Notes under the pieces: generated by a model
Told to the model about the DNA's origin: nothing
The model's input: only the letters and a program-made list of their open reading frames with translations
Databases searched by the model: none
Assembly: GCF_028595305.1 (NCBI RefSeq)
Contig: NZ_JAQQXS010000022.1
Coordinates: forward strand, 1-62,704
DNA length: 62,704 bases
Origin: Roseateles koreensis
Lineage (GTDB): Bacteria; Pseudomonadota; Gammaproteobacteria; Burkholderiales; Burkholderiaceae_C
Reading direction: 5' to 3'
Part shown: piece after piece, positions 1-9,873 of the stretch
How the letters are laid out: every line of letters begins with the position of its first letter
Position numbering within the stretch: position 1 is the first letter of the stretch
Program-made: the position numbers and the translations under genes

Positions 1-2
1 AG

Positions 3-311
3 GTCATCAACAAGGCAGGCGTCAAGGTGGACTACACAGGCGGCGCTTGGTCAGGCCAGCCCAGCACCTCGGCGGGTGGGGCGGAGGGCTTGGGGTATTT
101 TGGGGTGATGAAGGTCAAGGATGCCGGCTTTGATGACAAGCTGCTACTCAAAGATCGGCGCGGCCAGCCTATCGGTGACATGCCATTCACGGTGCGCAAT
201 CGGGTCACGGGGCAGAAAGAGCACGGGCGCACAACCGCCGACGGGCTGATCAAGCATGCCGTGGACGGTACGCCTGAGCAGCTCGAAATTCAGTGGGGAA
301 CAACAAAATGA
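3..311 (+). CDS. C-terminal end of a gene cut by the window edge, probably T6SS-associated
   Basis: The reading frame is open to the left edge, so only the last 102 residues are present and no start is visible. The visible part ends with a stretch reading LLLKDRRGQPIGDMPFTV followed by RTTADGLIKHAV. Its shape, a small beta-rich module with 'G-x-P-x-x-x-x-F' and 'G-x-T-x-x-D-G', resembles the tail modules found at the ends of VgrG-like or peptidoglycan-targeting T6SS cargo proteins. The stop overlaps the ATG of the next gene (ATGA at 308-311), so it is translationally coupled to the lipase. The T6SS link is inferred mainly from the lipase and Tli4 neighbours. Function of the missing N-terminal part is unknown. 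Confidence 0.5.
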   Translation, partial: VINKAGVKVDYTGGAWSGQPSTSAGGAEGLGYFGVMKVKDAGFDDKLLLKDRRGQPIGDMPFTVRNRVTGQKEHGRTTADGLIKHAVDGTPEQLEIQWGTTK

Positions 312-1981
312 GCGAACCCAAAGAGCCCTTGCTGGGTGATCCTTCCCGTCTGGTCAAAACCCGTCCCATGGGCAATGGCCAGTTCACGGCGAACTGGACG
401 CTCACGCCGGACACCATCACCGAGCCTGTGGTGTTTCAGATCAATACGGATGTGCTGCCCATCATCTTTGTGCCGGGCATCATGGGGAGTAATTTGAAGA
501 GCGTGGGGCGGACGTCCGATCCAGTCTGGCGTTTGGATGCAACTCTTGGCCAGCCCGGGGGGTTGCTCTTTGACTGGGGCACAGCGAGCGCTGGCCAACG
601 GCAAGCCCTGCTGCACCCAAGCCGCTGCGAGGTCGATGATGGCGGCGCCACACCCCAGCACTTGGTAGGCTTTGTGCACGAACTGGCGCAATATCGTCAG
701 CGTGGCTGGGGCGAGGTCGCCGAGACCAGCTATCACAGCTTTTTATTGCACCTGGAAGCGACCCTCAACACTGAGCGCTGGCACGCGTTGAAAAAATGGA
801 TACACAGCCCTGGCCAAGGTGACGCAGAGACACTCAAGGCATGGCGCGCGGAAAAAACAGCCCAGGTTTTGAGCGAGGCCGAGGTGACCGAGACCAATCA
901 TTGGCGCTTTCCGGTGTATGCCTGCGGCTACAACTGGCTGGCCTCCAATGAAGAAGCGGCGAAGCTGCTTTCAGAGCGAATCAAAGCCGTGATTCAAGAA
1001 AACAATCAAGGCCAACTTCACCGTTGTGCCCAAGTGATCTTGATCACCCACAGCATGGGCGGCCTGGTGGCCAGGCGCTGCCAGCAACTGGGCATGGCCG
1101 AGCAGATTGCTGGCGTGATCCATGGTGTCATGCCAGCCATCGGTGCTCCGGTGGCTTACCGCCGCACCAAGGCGGGCATGGGGGATGAAAGCATGATCGC
1201 GGGCTGGGTGATCGGCAGCCTGGGCAGCGATGTCACCCCTGTGTTTGCACAGGCACCCGGTGCTTTGCAATTGCTACCCAATGCGCAATACCCCAAAGGC
1301 TGGCTGCGCCTGCTCAATGAAAAAGGGCAGTTGATCGACAGCTTCCCCAAGGCCGACCCCTACGAAGAGATCTACCTCAACCGCAAGGATTGGTGGGGCT
1401 TGGTGAAGGAGGAATGGCTGCGTCCAACAGGTGGGATTCAATGGACGTGGAAGGACTACACCGACAAAGCGCTCAAATTGGCTAAAGACTTTCACACAGC
1501 ATTGGGCACCAGCTACCACCCCAATACCTACGTCTTCTGTGGCGAGCCCGACGATTTGCATGAAAAGAACAGCGTGGCCGCTGTCAGTTGGAGGATGAAG
1601 CTTTCTCCGTATCAAAGCAAAAAGATTGCCGACGACAAACTGGCCGGACTCCCCCATTCAGCGTTTCTGGAGCCCGGTGGCAGTTACGTCCTGAAGCAAG
1701 AGCCCAACCCCAACTACAACTCGCAATTCGGCGGCAGTTACCGCTTTGTTCAACCTTGGAGCATGGTTATGGACTTGTTCGACGCGGGCGGCGACGGCAC
1801 CGTGCCCGCCGTGTCGGGCCGCGCCCCGCTAACCCAAAACCCCCAGTGCATACAACAACAAATCCGTCTGGCTGGCTTTGGTCATGAGAAGGCTTACCAA
1901 AACGAGGCCGCGCAGGACTGGGTCTTGTACGCGCTGGCCAAGATTTTGAAGAAGGCCAAAGTGCCTCAAGTCAAGCCATGA
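308..1981 (+). CDS. LCAT-like alpha/beta hydrolase, probable T6SS lipase effector (Tle)
   Basis: A 557-residue predicted lipase. Near residue 51 it has PIIFVPGIMGSNLKS, the oxyanion-loop signature of the lecithin:cholesterol acyltransferase/PGAP1-like group. The nucleophile elbow LITHSMGGLVAR puts the catalytic Ser near residue 249. A candidate Asp lies in GGDGTVP (about 496) and a candidate His in GFGHEKA (about 526). There is no signal peptide, as expected for a toxin loaded on a secretion spike. I chose ATG 308, overlapping the upstream stop by four bases, over a GTG at 293. Its own stop overlaps the start of the Tli4-like gene (ATGA at 1978-1981), the usual order of effector then immunity gene. 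The likely role is phospholipid hydrolysis in rival cells. Assignment to a numbered Tle family is not possible by eye. Confidence 0.8.
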   Translation: MSEPKEPLLGDPSRLVKTRPMGNGQFTANWTLTPDTITEPVVFQINTDVLPIIFVPGIMGSNLKSVGRTSDPVWRLDATLGQPGGLLFDWGTASAGQRQALLHPSRCEVDDGGATPQHLVGFVHELAQYRQRGWGEVAETSYHSFLLHLEATLNTERWHALKKWIHSPGQGDAETLKAWRAEKTAQVLSEAEVTETNHWRFPVYACGYNWLASNEEAAKLLSERIKAVIQENNQGQLHRCAQVILITHSMGGLVARRCQQLGMAEQIAGVIHGVMPAIGAPVAYRRTKAGMGDESMIAGWVIGSLGSDVTPVFAQAPGALQLLPNAQYPKGWLRLLNEKGQLIDSFPKADPYEEIYLNRKDWWGLVKEEWLRPTGGIQWTWKDYTDKALKLAKDFHTALGTSYHPNTYVFCGEPDDLHEKNSVAAVSWRMKLSPYQSKKIADDKLAGLPHSAFLEPGGSYVLKQEPNPNYNSQFGGSYRFVQPWSMVMDLFDAGGDGTVPAVSGRAPLTQNPQCIQQQIRLAGFGHEKAYQNEAAQDWVLYALAKILKKAKVPQVKP

Positions 1982-3027
1982 AGCGTTGGAAAGGACTGCT
2001 CGTAGGCGCTCTGGTGGCGACCCTGAGCTATGCCTTACTGCCCACTTCGACGGTGCTCACGGAGAAAGAAATGCAAAAGATCGAACAACTCACAACCCAG
2101 ATGCAGACCCATTGTGTGGGGCGCTACTTGATTGATTTGCCGCAAGGTTTTGTGCTGTCCTCGGACACCGAGGCCGGTTTTTTTATCGGACTGGATGCCG
2201 ATCACGATTTGCTGAGAATCGTTAACATCCAGCAAGGGCTTGGTGATCAGCAGTTTCAGGGTTATGTAACAAAGAAAATTGCCAAATGGGATGAACTTAA
2301 CAAATATGCACAGCCCGATCAACACAAAACCAATTTAGCCCGGGTAGTACCTTATGGTGCTGAGACCTTAGCCCAGACTTGGTCAACGTACTCTGGTGAA
2401 ACAGTCGACTTGAGCTATCTGGGTTTTCGGGATGGGATTGCCTACACGCTTACGCGCACCGCGAACTCGACGCCGGAAAGAATTGCTGAAGGCACCACCC
2501 GCCTCCTCGACCTTTCCCGCCGCATCAGCCGAGTCAGCGATCCGCTCAAAGCGGGCAAGGGCACTTGCATTGACGAGCTTTTGATCGCGGGGCAATACGA
2601 CGAAGAAAAGCTGGACATCTACTTTTGGCACCCCAAGTATCCCGACCTTGAAGTCAAGATCAACTTCGCGGCCATTCAGGAGGACGAAGAGGATGACATC
2701 TTTGCCCGCGCCCGCAAGGCGAGTTCCTATTTGAATGTCATCGATCCCAAGCTGCATGATCGCCGCTACGACTTCTTTGGCATGAAGGCCAATGAAAACG
2801 GCTTCAAGAGCCCCAGTGAAATTGACAACGGCAAAACAAACTACGCCTATCAGATGGAGACGCGGCGGGCCAACGGCAGCGTTCGGATGCCGCATATCCA
2901 TGTTGTTATGAAGTTTGCGGAATACAAAAACGGCAAAAAAACTGGCAGCGACTTCAGCCAAGCCGAAGCCTTGGCCTTGTGGGAGGCCATCATCAAAACA
3001 CTCCGCCCAAGGCCGGGGGCCGTTTGA
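1978..3027 (+). CDS. Tli4-family T6SS immunity protein
   Basis: A 349-residue protein. It begins with a short basic and hydrophobic segment (MKRWKGLLVGALVATLSYALL) fit for export or inner-membrane anchoring. This is followed by the THCVGRYLIDLP motif characteristic of the Tli4 N-terminal domain, and it ends with the LW-x-x-I-x-x-LRPRPGA tail typical of Tli4 C-terminal domains. No lipobox cysteine follows the hydrophobic segment. Tli4 proteins bind and block periplasm-acting lipase effectors. Four-base overlap with the lipase gene supports a dedicated effector/immunity pair. Family membership is recognised by motif; the exact partner is inferred from position. Confidence 0.82.
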   Translation: MKRWKGLLVGALVATLSYALLPTSTVLTEKEMQKIEQLTTQMQTHCVGRYLIDLPQGFVLSSDTEAGFFIGLDADHDLLRIVNIQQGLGDQQFQGYVTKKIAKWDELNKYAQPDQHKTNLARVVPYGAETLAQTWSTYSGETVDLSYLGFRDGIAYTLTRTANSTPERIAEGTTRLLDLSRRISRVSDPLKAGKGTCIDELLIAGQYDEEKLDIYFWHPKYPDLEVKINFAAIQEDEEDDIFARARKASSYLNVIDPKLHDRRYDFFGMKANENGFKSPSEIDNGKTNYAYQMETRRANGSVRMPHIHVVMKFAEYKNGKKTGSDFSQAEALALWEAIIKTLRPRPGAV

Positions 3028-3235
3028 TTGGACTGTGGAACTGGGCCCGCCCCGAATGGGACACCCCTCTGCCCGCGTGGACGGCCATGTCCGCTACCTG
3101 GCCTGGCATTACTTCGAACATCAGCGGAGCCAGAACGGCCTGGGCAGCGCCCCCATCCGCTTGGCCCGCGATTACGCCGGCCCCACCTACGGCCAACACT
3201 TCCCCGTGCACGCCGAGGTTGAGGCCCTTACGGGA
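3005..3235 (+). pseudogene. Decayed coding fragment after the Tli4 gene
   Basis: In the +2 frame the sequence reads FDWTVELGPPRMGHPSARVD, then RYLAWHYFEHQR and APIRLARDYAGPTYGQHFP, with C or G in most third positions, as in real genes here. The signal begins inside the end of the Tli4 gene, has no start codon or ribosome binding site, and fades after about 3235, where codon use becomes random although the frame stays open to 3355. I read it as a leftover internal piece of a larger gene, probably another cargo or immunity gene of the island. The family is not recognised. The rest of the gap to 3421 shows no other gene. Confidence 0.4.
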
Positions 3236-3421
3236 AATGTCCGCAGCGCCAGATCAAGACTTGAGACGACGAGAAGCCGAAGGGCGAAGGCCTCGTCCAA
3301 CGGCCCGGGCTGGCCTATTCTTAGACATGAAGCCGTCAACCCAACCTGCCCATGAAAAAAGGCCGGTTGTTGCTGACCTTCACCCCCCCACGCCCAAATT
3401 CATCCGGGCTGGCGCCTTGCC

Positions 3422-4060
3422 TCAGAGCAAGGTCACCCCCGTCTTGGCCTGGACTTGCTCACGGCTCACACCGTCGGCCAACTCCACCAACTTGAGGCCG
3501 GCGGGCGTTACGTCCATCACGGCCAGATCGGTAATGATGCGATTGACCACACCAACGCCCGTCAAAGGCAAGGTGCAGTGGGGCAGGATTTTCATGTCCT
3601 CGCTGCCGTCTTTCTTGCGCGCCACATGCTCCATCAGCACGATCACGCGTTTGACGCCGGCCACAAGGTCCATCGCCCCGCCCATGCCTTTGACCATCTT
3701 GCCGGGGATCATCCAATTGGCCAGATCGCCCTTCTCGCTGACCTGCATGGCCCCGAGAATGGACAAATTGATCTTGCCACCGCGGATCATGGCGAAGCTG
3801 TCGTGGCTGCCGAAGATGCTGGAGCCCGCAATGGTGGTCACCGTCTGCTTGCCTGCATTGATAAGGTCGGCGTCCACCTCGTCTTCAGTAGGAAAAGGGC
3901 CAATGCCCAGCATGCCGTTCTCGCTCTGCAGCCACACCTCTTTGTCAGCCGGTACGAAATTGGCCACCAGGGTCGGGATGCCGATGCCCAGGTTCACGTA
4001 AAAGCCGTCTTCCAGTTCTTGCGCCGCACGCGCGGCCATTTGGTCTTGAGTCCAAGCCAT
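3422..4060 (-). CDS. scoB: 3-oxoacid CoA-transferase subunit B
   Basis: The 212-residue beta subunit of a succinyl-CoA:3-ketoacid CoA-transferase, which moves CoA from succinyl-CoA to acetoacetate or a related 3-oxoacid in the cytoplasm. The motif [14 protein letters not shown] carries the catalytic Glu (about residue 47) of family I CoA-transferases. The glycine-rich VNLGIGIPT and [10 protein letters not shown] blocks are also present. The start is ATG 4060 ([16 protein letters not shown]); the frame runs further upstream but that part does not resemble the family. It lies 46 bases downstream of the subunit A gene in the same operon. Ketone body, polyhydroxybutyrate or 3-oxoadipate substrates all remain possible; gene content alone does not decide. 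Confidence 0.92.
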   Translation of the reverse strand: MAWTQDQMAARAAQELEDGFYVNLGIGIPTLVANFVPADKEVWLQSENGMLGIGPFPTEDEVDADLINAGKQTVTTIAGSSIFGSHDSFAMIRGGKINLSILGAMQVSEKGDLANWMIPGKMVKGMGGAMDLVAGVKRVIVLMEHVARKKDGSEDMKILPHCTLPLTGVGVVNRIITDLAVMDVTPAGLKLVELADGVSREQVQAKTGVTLL

Positions 4061-4106
4061 GATTGTTTGCTCCAGTCGGTTGGGGGATTTGCGCGAGGGG
4101 CGCCAA

Positions 4107-4808
4107 TCACTTGGACGGTGTGGTGGTCTTTTTCTCGATGCGCTTCTCGGGATGCGCATTGACCACGATGCGGTGCACATAGATGCCCGGCAGGTGCACG
4201 GCGTCCGGGTCGATTTCGCCGGTTTCCACCAGCTGCTCGACCTCCACCACTGTCAGCTTGCCTGCCATGGCCGCCGCCGGGTTGAAATTGCGCGCTGTAC
4301 GGCGGAACACCAGATTGCCGCTCTTGTCCGCCTTCCATGCCTTGACCAGGGCCACATCGGGCATCAACGCGTGCTCGAGCACATAGGTGTGGCCATCAAA
4401 CTCGCGCAATTCTTTGCCGTCAGCAACGATGGTGCCCACACCCGTGCGCGTGTAGAAGGCCGGGATGCCAGCACCACCAGCGCGCAGCTTTTCCGCCAAA
4501 GTACCTTGCGGCGTGAATTCAAGCTGCAACTCGCCTGCCAGGTATTGGCGCTCGAATTCCTTGTTCTCGCCCACATAGCTGGAGATCATCTTCTTGATCT
4601 GCCGTGTCTCCAGCAACTGGCCCAGGCCAAACCCGTCCACACCCGCGTTGTTGGAGATCACGGTCAAATCCCTGGCGCCGCTGTCACGCAGGGCCGCAAT
4701 CAGCGCCTCCGGAATGCCGCACAGGCCAAAGCCGCCAACCGCCAGCAACTGCCCGTCACTGACAATGCCCTGCAGCGCTGCCGCTGCACTGGGATAGATT
4801 TTGTTCAT
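4107..4808 (-). CDS. scoA: 3-oxoacid CoA-transferase subunit A
   Basis: The 233-residue alpha subunit of the same enzyme. It has the [14 protein letters not shown] glycine-rich block near the N-terminus, [15 protein letters not shown], and [19 protein letters not shown], all typical of AtoD/ScoA proteins. It is first in a two-gene operon with scoB and divergent from the PAS-LuxR gene at 4924, with two dyads in the shared 115-base spacer. The start is ATG 4808. A role in short-chain acid or ketone metabolism linked to the regulator is likely. Confidence 0.93.
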   Translation of the reverse strand: MNKIYPSAAAALQGIVSDGQLLAVGGFGLCGIPEALIAALRDSGARDLTVISNNAGVDGFGLGQLLETRQIKKMISSYVGENKEFERQYLAGELQLEFTPQGTLAEKLRAGGAGIPAFYTRTGVGTIVADGKELREFDGHTYVLEHALMPDVALVKAWKADKSGNLVFRRTARNFNPAAAMAGKLTVVEVEQLVETGEIDPDAVHLPGIYVHRIVVNAHPEKRIEKKTTTPSK

Positions 4809-4845
4809 GGAAGAAGACTCCGCTGCCTAGCACCTTGCTGGGCGA

Positions 4846-4883
4846 GTAGCGTACTACCGTTGACTGCGTAAGGCGTTACGTAG
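4846..4883. promoter_or_regulatory. Two candidate operator dyads between scoA and the LuxR-type gene
   Basis: GTAGCGTACTAC (4846-4857) has 4-base inverted arms around CGTA. CTGCGTAAGGCGTTACGTAG (4864-4883) has CGTAA/TTACG arms around GGCG with near-symmetric flanks. Both lie in the divergent spacer and share a GCGTA element, as expected for a dimeric regulator controlling both directions. Assignment to the adjacent LuxR protein is inferred from position only. Confidence 0.45.
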
Positions 4884-4923
4884 AATCGCCTAAGAAAATA
4901 CGCCCTTTACTTTGTGCCCACCC

Positions 4924-5469
4924 ATGCCCCTGGACTACCGAACCGCCTTCGACCACGCGCCCATCGGCCTGGTGCTGTCAGCCCAGCGTTTGATCAAGGA
5001 CTGCAATCGGCAATTGCTGGCGATGTTTGGCGCCGAGCGGGAGCAGTTGATTGGGCAAAGCTTCGAGGTGCTCTACCCGAGTGTGGATGAGTTCAAACGC
5101 ACTGGCGAGCGCATCGTGGCCAGTCTGGACACGCAAGGTTTTTATGCGGACGACCGGGTCATGCGCCGGGTTGGCAGCGGTGAGTTGTTCTGGTGCCATG
5201 TGGCGGGGCGAGCCATCAACCCATCGGACCCGCATGCGGAAGGCATCTGGAGCTTTGAGGACTTGTCGGCGCGGCGCCAACTCAAGGCTGATCTGACCCC
5301 GCGCGAGCGCGAGATTGCGGCCCTGCTGATCGACGGCATGACCAGCAAATTGATCGGTAAAAAGCTGACCATCAGCCCCCGCACGGTGGATGTGTACCGC
5401 GCTCGCTTGATGAAAAAATACAGCGCCGCATCGACCCCGGAATTGATTCACAAACTGCTGATCGTCTGA
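4924..5469 (+). CDS. PAS domain-containing LuxR-family transcriptional regulator
   Basis: A 181-residue cytoplasmic regulator. Residues 1 to about 115 form a PAS fold (YRTAFDHAPIGLVLSA, then FGAEREQLIGQSFEVLYP and LFWCHVAGRAI). The C-terminus is a LuxR/NarL helix-turn-helix (LTPREREIAALLIDGMTSKLIG, then ISPRTVDVYRARLMKKY). There is no receiver domain, so a small ligand or redox cofactor in the PAS pocket is the likely signal. ATG 4924 is preferred to GTG 4912. It is transcribed away from scoAB and is the obvious candidate regulator of that operon; the dyads at 4846-4883 could be its sites. Confidence 0.88.
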   Translation: MPLDYRTAFDHAPIGLVLSAQRLIKDCNRQLLAMFGAEREQLIGQSFEVLYPSVDEFKRTGERIVASLDTQGFYADDRVMRRVGSGELFWCHVAGRAINPSDPHAEGIWSFEDLSARRQLKADLTPREREIAALLIDGMTSKLIGKKLTISPRTVDVYRARLMKKYSAASTPELIHKLLIV

Positions 5470-5495
5470 TCGACGCTTGGCATGGCCGCGGCAGA

Positions 5496-5906
5496 TCAAA
5501 CCCGCCCGGCAGCCTCCAAAGCAGCCCACTCCGCGTCGTCATAAAGCCTCGACCGGGTCAGAAAGCGTTGGCCCGAAGCCCCCTCCAGCGAGAACATGCC
5601 GCCGCGCCCGGGCACCACGTCGATGATCAACTGCGTGTGCTTCCAGTACTCGAACTGGGATGTGCTGATGTAGAACGGCATGCCGCCAATGTCGCCCAGC
5701 AAGCGGTCACCCTCACCCGTCAGCAAATCACCGGCGGGGTAGCACATGGGCGCGCTGCCATCGCAGCAACCTCCCGACTGGTGGAACATCAGCGCGCCGT
5801 GCTGAGCCTTGATCTGGGCGATCAGAGCCAAGGCGGCCGGAGTGGCAACGACTTGGGAGACGCCGCCAGCCGCAGAGCCAGCCGAAGGTGAGGCAGGAGG
5901 TGACAT
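5496..5906 (-). CDS. DUF779 family protein, aldehyde dehydrogenase-associated
   Basis: A 136-residue soluble protein with HQSGGCCDGSAPMCYP near the N-terminus, the conserved cysteine cluster of DUF779, and WKHTQLIIDVVPGRGGMFSLE typical of the family. DUF779 genes are repeatedly found beside group X aldehyde dehydrogenases, as here, where it lies downstream of the dehydrogenase on the same strand with a 114-base gap. The biochemical function is not known; an accessory or metal/sulfur role is a guess from the cysteines. I chose ATG 5906 over an in-frame codon at 5921. Confidence 0.85.
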   Translation of the reverse strand: MSPPASPSAGSAAGGVSQVVATPAALALIAQIKAQHGALMFHQSGGCCDGSAPMCYPAGDLLTGEGDRLLGDIGGMPFYISTSQFEYWKHTQLIIDVVPGRGGMFSLEGASGQRFLTRSRLYDDAEWAALEAAGRV

Positions 5907-6020
5907 TGAACGAATTCCCAACTTGCGAAGCCCTTTGACGAACCCAGGGCGAACGGGAAAAAACTCCGCGAACGCCCTGAGCTAACGTCCCTACACCACG
6001 GATGCTTGGGACACTTGGCT

Positions 6021-7541
<1,521 letters not shown>

Positions 7542-7600
7542 CTTGAGTCTCCGCTGATAAGGGTTTTGTGGGGCCGCGATACCGGCCTCACCCCTTCAAA

Positions 7601-7615
7601 GCAGCTTGCGTGCCA
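7601..7615 (-). promoter_or_regulatory. Sigma-54 (-24/-12) promoter of the aldehyde dehydrogenase
   Basis: On the minus strand the sequence is TGGCACGCAAGCTGC: a perfect -24 half (TGGCACG), exact GG-N10-GC spacing and one change in the -12 half (CTGC for TTGC). Predicted start of transcription is near 7589, giving a leader of about 48 bases before ATG 7541. Confidence 0.8.
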
Positions 7616-7821
7616 ACCATTTGCAGGCGATGAAATCACGCACCCCCACCTTCGAAGCCCGCTTGCCTAGGGGAAAGCACGGACGCGCTGTTCCGTTGTG
7701 ACGCAATCAACAAGCCAGGGATGATGGCCTTGGACAGCCCGCCTGAAGACCGCGGCACCCAGCCTTGTTCAAAGCTGGTACAGCGAGGCTGAACCCGTGC
7801 GTTTGAGTGGCCATTTCGGCA

Positions 7822-7836
7822 TGGCACGCATGTTGC
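7822..7836 (+). promoter_or_regulatory. Sigma-54 (-24/-12) promoter of the PQQ alcohol dehydrogenase
   Basis: TGGCACGCATGTTGC matches the consensus TGGCACG-N4-TTGC exactly. The predicted start is near 7848, about 78 bases before ATG 7926, which is preceded by AAGGAGA. Confidence 0.88.
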
Positions 7837-7925
7837 GGATGAAGTCGGCGTCGTGCACATGGCACATCGCCCGGCGCGCGCTTGCACCCCGCTCATTTCC
7901 AAACCAAGACCACAAGGAGACCGAC

Positions 7926-9776
7926 ATGCCTTTGAAGCACCCCATTTTTTCCACGCATCGACCGTCAAGCCACGCACGCACCGCTCGGCGTGCACTGGCC
8001 GCCGCATGCGCGATCGCCCTGTCGAGCACGGCCCTGACGGGCTGGGCCGCCACCGGCCTCGTTACCGAACAAATGATTCAAGACGCGCCCAAGACCGGCG
8101 CCGAGGTGCTCTCGGCCGGCCTGGGCACCCAAGGCCAGCGCTTCTCTGCGCTAAAGCAGGTGAACACGGCCAATGTCGGTCGACTGGTGCCGGCCTGGGC
8201 TTTTTCGTTTGGCGGAGAAAAGCAGCGCGGACAAGAATCTCAGCCCTTGATTCACGACGGCAAGATGTTCGTCACCGCCTCCTACTCGCGCATCTACGCG
8301 CTGGACGCCAGCACCGGCAAGAAACTCTGGAAGTACGAGCACCGCCTGCCCGAAGGCATCATGCCCTGCTGCGATGTGGTCAACCGGGGCGCGGCGCTGT
8401 TCGACAACTTGGTGATCTTCGCCACCCTGGACGCGCAACTCGTCGCCCTGGATCAAAACACCGGCGAGGTGGTCTGGAAAGAAAAGATTGACGACTACGC
8501 CGCCGGCTATTCCGCCACCGCCGCGCCGTTGATCGCCGGGGGCTTGCTGCTGACGGGTGTTTCGGGCGGCGAGTTTGGCGTGGTGGGGCGCGTGGAAGCG
8601 CGCGACCCGCGTACCGGCCAGATGGTCTGGTCGCGCCCCACGGTGGAAGGCCATATGGGCTACCGCTACGACAAAGACGGCAAGAAAACCGAGAACGGCG
8701 TTAGCGGCACGACCAACCAGACCTGGCCCGGCGACCTTTGGAAAACCGGCGGCGCCTCCACCTGGATGGGTGGCACCTACGACGCCAAGACCGGCCTGGC
8801 TTATTTCGGCACCGGCAATCCCGCGCCCTGGAACAGCCATCTGCGCAAAGGCGACAACCTGTTCTCCTGCTCGACGGTGGCGGTGGACATCAAGACCGGC
8901 CAGATCCGCTGGCACTACCAAGGCACGCCCAACGACGCCTGGGACTTTGACGGCGCCAACGAGTTCATCACTTTCGACATGAATGGCCGGCGCATGGGCG
9001 GCAAGGCCGACCGCAACGGCTTTTTCTACGTCAACGACGCCAGCACCGGCAAACTCGTCAACGCCTTCCCCTTTGTGCGTCAACTCACCTGGGCCAGCGG
9101 CGTCGACCTGCAAACGGGCCGCCCCCAATTCATCGACGCCAACCGCAGCGGCGACCCCACGGCGGGCACGCCCGGCGCCGATGGGCATAAGGGCAAATCG
9201 GTTTTCGCGGCGCCCGGCTTTTTGGGCGGAAAAAACCAAATGCCCATGGCGTACAGCCCTGACACCCAGTTGTTCTACGTGCCCGCCAACGAGTGGGGCA
9301 TGGAGATCTGGAACGAACCCGTCACCTACAAAAAGGGTGCTGCCTACCTTGGCGCCGGCTTCACCATCAAACCGTTGAATGACGACTACATCGGCGCGCT
9401 GCGGGCCGTTGACCCCAAGACCGGCAAGATCGTCTGGGAGGTCAAAAACTACGCCCCGCTGTGGGGTGGCGTGCTGACGACCGGCGGCAATCTGGTGTTC
9501 TGGGGAACGCCCGAAGGCTTCTTGAAGGCCGCTGACGCGCGAACCGGCAAAGTGCTGTGGGAGTTCCAGACCGGCTCTGGCGTGGTGGCCCCACCCGTGA
9601 CCTGGATGCAAGACGGCGAGCAGTACGTCAGCGTGGTGTCGGGTTGGGGCGGCGCGGTGCCGCTATGGGGCGGCGACGTGGCCAAGCGCGTGAGCTTCCT
9701 GGAGCAAGGCGGCATGGTCTGGGTCTTCAAAATCCCCAAGGCCGGTGACCACACCAAGATCGCCAACGCCCGCTGA
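7926..9776 (+). CDS. PQQ-dependent methanol/ethanol-family alcohol dehydrogenase, probably lanthanide type
   Basis: A 616-residue periplasmic quinoprotein with an N-terminal signal peptide (cleavage likely after LTGWA, near residue 41) and eight-bladed propeller repeats such as [11 protein letters not shown] and [11 protein letters not shown]. The adjacent cysteines forming the unusual disulfide over PQQ are at 148-149 (PCCDVV). Metal ligands by family comparison are Glu216 (GGEFG), Asn298 (GTGNPAPWN) and catalytic Asp340. Asp342, two residues on in AWDFDGANE, is the extra acidic ligand that marks lanthanide enzymes (XoxF, PedH) and is Ala or Ser in calcium enzymes. AAGGAGA precedes ATG 7926. 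No fused haem domain is present, so it needs a separate cytochrome. The substrate (ethanol, longer or aromatic alcohol) cannot be fixed by eye. Confidence 0.92.
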   Translation: MPLKHPIFSTHRPSSHARTARRALAAACAIALSSTALTGWAATGLVTEQMIQDAPKTGAEVLSAGLGTQGQRFSALKQVNTANVGRLVPAWAFSFGGEKQRGQESQPLIHDGKMFVTASYSRIYALDASTGKKLWKYEHRLPEGIMPCCDVVNRGAALFDNLVIFATLDAQLVALDQNTGEVVWKEKIDDYAAGYSATAAPLIAGGLLLTGVSGGEFGVVGRVEARDPRTGQMVWSRPTVEGHMGYRYDKDGKKTENGVSGTTNQTWPGDLWKTGGASTWMGGTYDAKTGLAYFGTGNPAPWNSHLRKGDNLFSCSTVAVDIKTGQIRWHYQGTPNDAWDFDGANEFITFDMNGRRMGGKADRNGFFYVNDASTGKLVNAFPFVRQLTWASGVDLQTGRPQFIDANRSGDPTAGTPGADGHKGKSVFAAPGFLGGKNQMPMAYSPDTQLFYVPANEWGMEIWNEPVTYKKGAAYLGAGFTIKPLNDDYIGALRAVDPKTGKIVWEVKNYAPLWGGVLTTGGNLVFWGTPEGFLKAADARTGKVLWEFQTGSGVVAPPVTWMQDGEQYVSVVSGWGGAVPLWGGDVAKRVSFLEQGGMVWVFKIPKAGDHTKIANAR

Positions 9777-9800
9777 TCACCCTGCCAACTCGCCATAGAC

Positions 9801-9827
9801 ACGTGGGCCCGAAACACGGGCCCACGT
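9801..9827 (+). terminator. Hairpin after the PQQ dehydrogenase
   Basis: Perfect 10-base arms ACGTGGGCCC / GGGCCCACGT around a 7-base loop, followed by a pyrimidine-rich but not T-only tract. It lies 24 bases after the stop codon and before the HiPIP gene, so it may end or attenuate transcription between the two. Confidence 0.65.
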
Positions 9828-9873
9828 TCTGTCTCTAAACCCTAATCGCACCCACCCAAGGGAGCCAACACCC

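Larger units (their letters stand above)
7542..7925. promoter_or_regulatory. Divergent control region between aldehyde dehydrogenase and PQQ dehydrogenase
   Basis: A 384-base gene-free region with back-to-back sigma-54 promoters (7601-7615 minus, 7822-7836 plus) about 200 bases apart. The DNA between them is the expected place for enhancer sites of the AcoR-like activator. One weak dyad, TTGT-N10-ACAA at 7696-7713, is a candidate. I see no open reading frame of coding quality here; the frame entering the dehydrogenase from 7797 is a chance extension. Confidence 0.55.

Noticed and set aside
7859-7880. A second TGGCAC near the PQQ dehydrogenase start as another sigma-54 site
   Set aside because: No GC at the required -12 spacing; the site at 7822 fits fully.
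8151-9611. Long minus-strand open frame (486 codons) opposite the PQQ dehydrogenase
   Set aside because: It mirrors a confidently assigned gene; high GC with third-position bias creates long antisense frames. No family motif or ribosome binding site seen.
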